This document shows, in pieces, positions 5,417 to 6,200 of a DNA stretch of 6,200 nucleotides (its first letter is position 1; each line of letters starts with the position of its first letter). The translations under genes were made by a program, and so were the position numbers. The notes under the pieces are model-generated. The model was not told where the DNA came from and ran no database searches. It worked only from the letters and a program-made list of their open reading frames with translations. This DNA comes from a bacterium (GTDB lineage Bacteria > Omnitrophota > Gorgyraeia > Gygaellales > UBA12090), in assembly GCA_004299495.1 (NCBI GenBank), contig SCPY01000006.1, positions 1-6,200 of the forward strand, read 5' to 3'.

Positions 5417-6200
5417 TTAATTACGCAGGATCCCCAGGCCAGGCCCGCGCCAAAGGTATCCAGCAAAACAATATCGCCTTTCTTTATCCTGCCGGATTTA
5501 ACCGCCTCACACAAGGCCACCGCGGATGAAGCCGCGGACATATTCCCGTATTTTTCTATATTCATAAATATTTTATCCGCGGAAAGGCCAAGCTTCTTAG
5601 CGGTAGCATAAATTATCCGCGCGTTTGCCTGATGGGGAATAAAACAATCTACATCTTGGCAGGAAAGCCCTGCCTGCTCTAATGCCTTGAGGGCGGCATC
5701 AGCCATAATCCCTACCGCCACCCGAAAAAGCTCGTTACCACGCATCTTCACATAGTGCATCTTCTTCTCTAATGTCTCGCGGCTTGAGGGATGGCGGGAG
5801 CCTCCGGCGCTAACCATCAATAAATCCGCGCCCCGGCCGTCTGCCCCCAGATGCGCCGAGAGAAATCCCGGCCTTTTAACCGGGCCTACTACCGCCGCCC
5901 CGGAGCCGTCTCCGAATAAAATGCAAGTGCTGCGGTCCTGCCAATCTACGAATGAAGAAGTCTTTTCTGCCGCGACCACAAGCGCGTTCTTATACATTCC
6001 GTTTGCGACAAACTGCCGAGCGGTAATAAGCCCGTAGACAAACCCCGCGCATGCCGCGGACATATCAAAACAGGCCGCCTTCTTTGCCCCCAATTCCCTC
6101 TGAATAAGGCAGGATACCGAAGGAAACTGCATATCAGGGGTAACCGTGGCGGCAATAATCAGCTCCACGGATTCGGCTTTAAGCTTAGCGTCTTTCAGGG
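5410..6200 (-). CDS. fabH: 3-oxoacyl-[acyl-carrier-protein] synthase III (FabH), 5' end outside the window
   Basis: This enzyme starts fatty acid synthesis by condensing an acyl-CoA primer with malonyl-ACP. The frame is open to the right edge (LKDAKLKAES before VELIIAATVTPDMQFPS), so about 262 of an expected 320-330 residues are visible and some 60 N-terminal residues are missing. The catalytic triad is present: Cys in SAACAGFVYGL (codon 6049-6051), His in FIPHQANARI (codon 5632-5634) and Asn in YGNMSAAS (codon 5542-5544). DTFGAGLAWGSCVIKW forms the usual C-terminus. The core resembles Bacillus FabH (ATVTPD, ISAACAGF-like blocks). Primer choice, acetyl-CoA or branched acyl-CoA, cannot be read from the fragment. 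The TAG stop overlaps the fabD ATG. A GTG at 6168 is internal, not the start. In many bacteria plsX lies just upstream, but that is outside view. Confidence 0.95.
   Translation of the reverse strand, partial: LKDAKLKAESVELIIAATVTPDMQFPSVSCLIQRELGAKKAACFDMSAACAGFVYGLITARQFVANGMYKNALVVAAEKTSSFVDWQDRSTCILFGDGSGAAVVGPVKRPGFLSAHLGADGRGADLLMVSAGGSRHPSSRETLEKKMHYVKMRGNELFRVAVGIMADAALKALEQAGLSCQDVDCFIPHQANARIIYATAKKLGLSADKIFMNIEKYGNMSAASSAVALCEAVKSGRIKKGDIVLLDTFGAGLAWGSCVIKW

Noticed and set aside
6166..6168. GTG at 6168 as the fabH start
   Set aside because: The frame stays open to the window edge with family-like residues before it, and FabH needs about 60 more N-terminal residues.
1..6200. CRISPR arrays, tRNA or rRNA genes, insertion sequences, phage or defence genes
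   Set aside because: The window is almost fully covered by coding sequence of two core pathways, and no spaced direct repeats, cloverleaf-like segments or transposase motifs were seen.

Overview
This window is a tightly packed bacterial housekeeping gene cluster, with every gene on the minus strand, so transcription runs from position 6200 towards 1. In transcription order it holds fabH (its 5' end lies outside the window), fabD, fabG, acpP, fabF, leuC, leuD and leuB (cut off by the left edge). The first five encode type II fatty acid synthesis: the initiating ketoacyl-ACP synthase III, the malonyl transferase, the ketoreductase, the acyl carrier protein and the elongating ketoacyl-ACP synthase II. 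The last three encode the isomerase (two subunits) and the dehydrogenase that follow isopropylmalate synthase in leucine synthesis. No gap reaches 300 bases. The longest gaps are about 60-75 bases (233-304, 3357-3427, 3671-3731).

The gene spacing fits one long transcript. fabH and fabD overlap by 7 bases, fabD and fabG are 23 bases apart, fabF and leuC are 23 bases apart, and leuC and leuD share a GTGA stop/start overlap. Two gaps carry obvious RNA structure. Between acpP and fabF there is a GC-rich stem followed by a T run, which looks like an internal (attenuating) terminator placed just after the acyl carrier protein gene. Between leuD and leuB there is a near-perfect 45-base palindrome that includes the last two bases of the leuD stop codon.

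The organism cannot be named with certainty. The short leuC/leuD forms, the Firmicutes-like FabH core, and above all a short palindromic, GC-rich repeat inserted in frame in leuC (peptide LPVRQAG) remind me of uncultivated groundwater lineages such as Omnitrophota (OP3), where I recall similar in-gene repeats. That is inference from memory, not a search result.

All visible catalytic residues of the seven enzymes are present, so the cluster looks functional. I see no previously undescribed multi-gene system. The points worth a second look are the in-frame repeat insertion in leuC with its 7-base tandem repeat, the long leuD-leuB palindrome, the acpP-fabF terminator-like stem, the physical joining of fatty acid and leucine genes, and a Leu in place of the usual His in the FabD nucleophile elbow.
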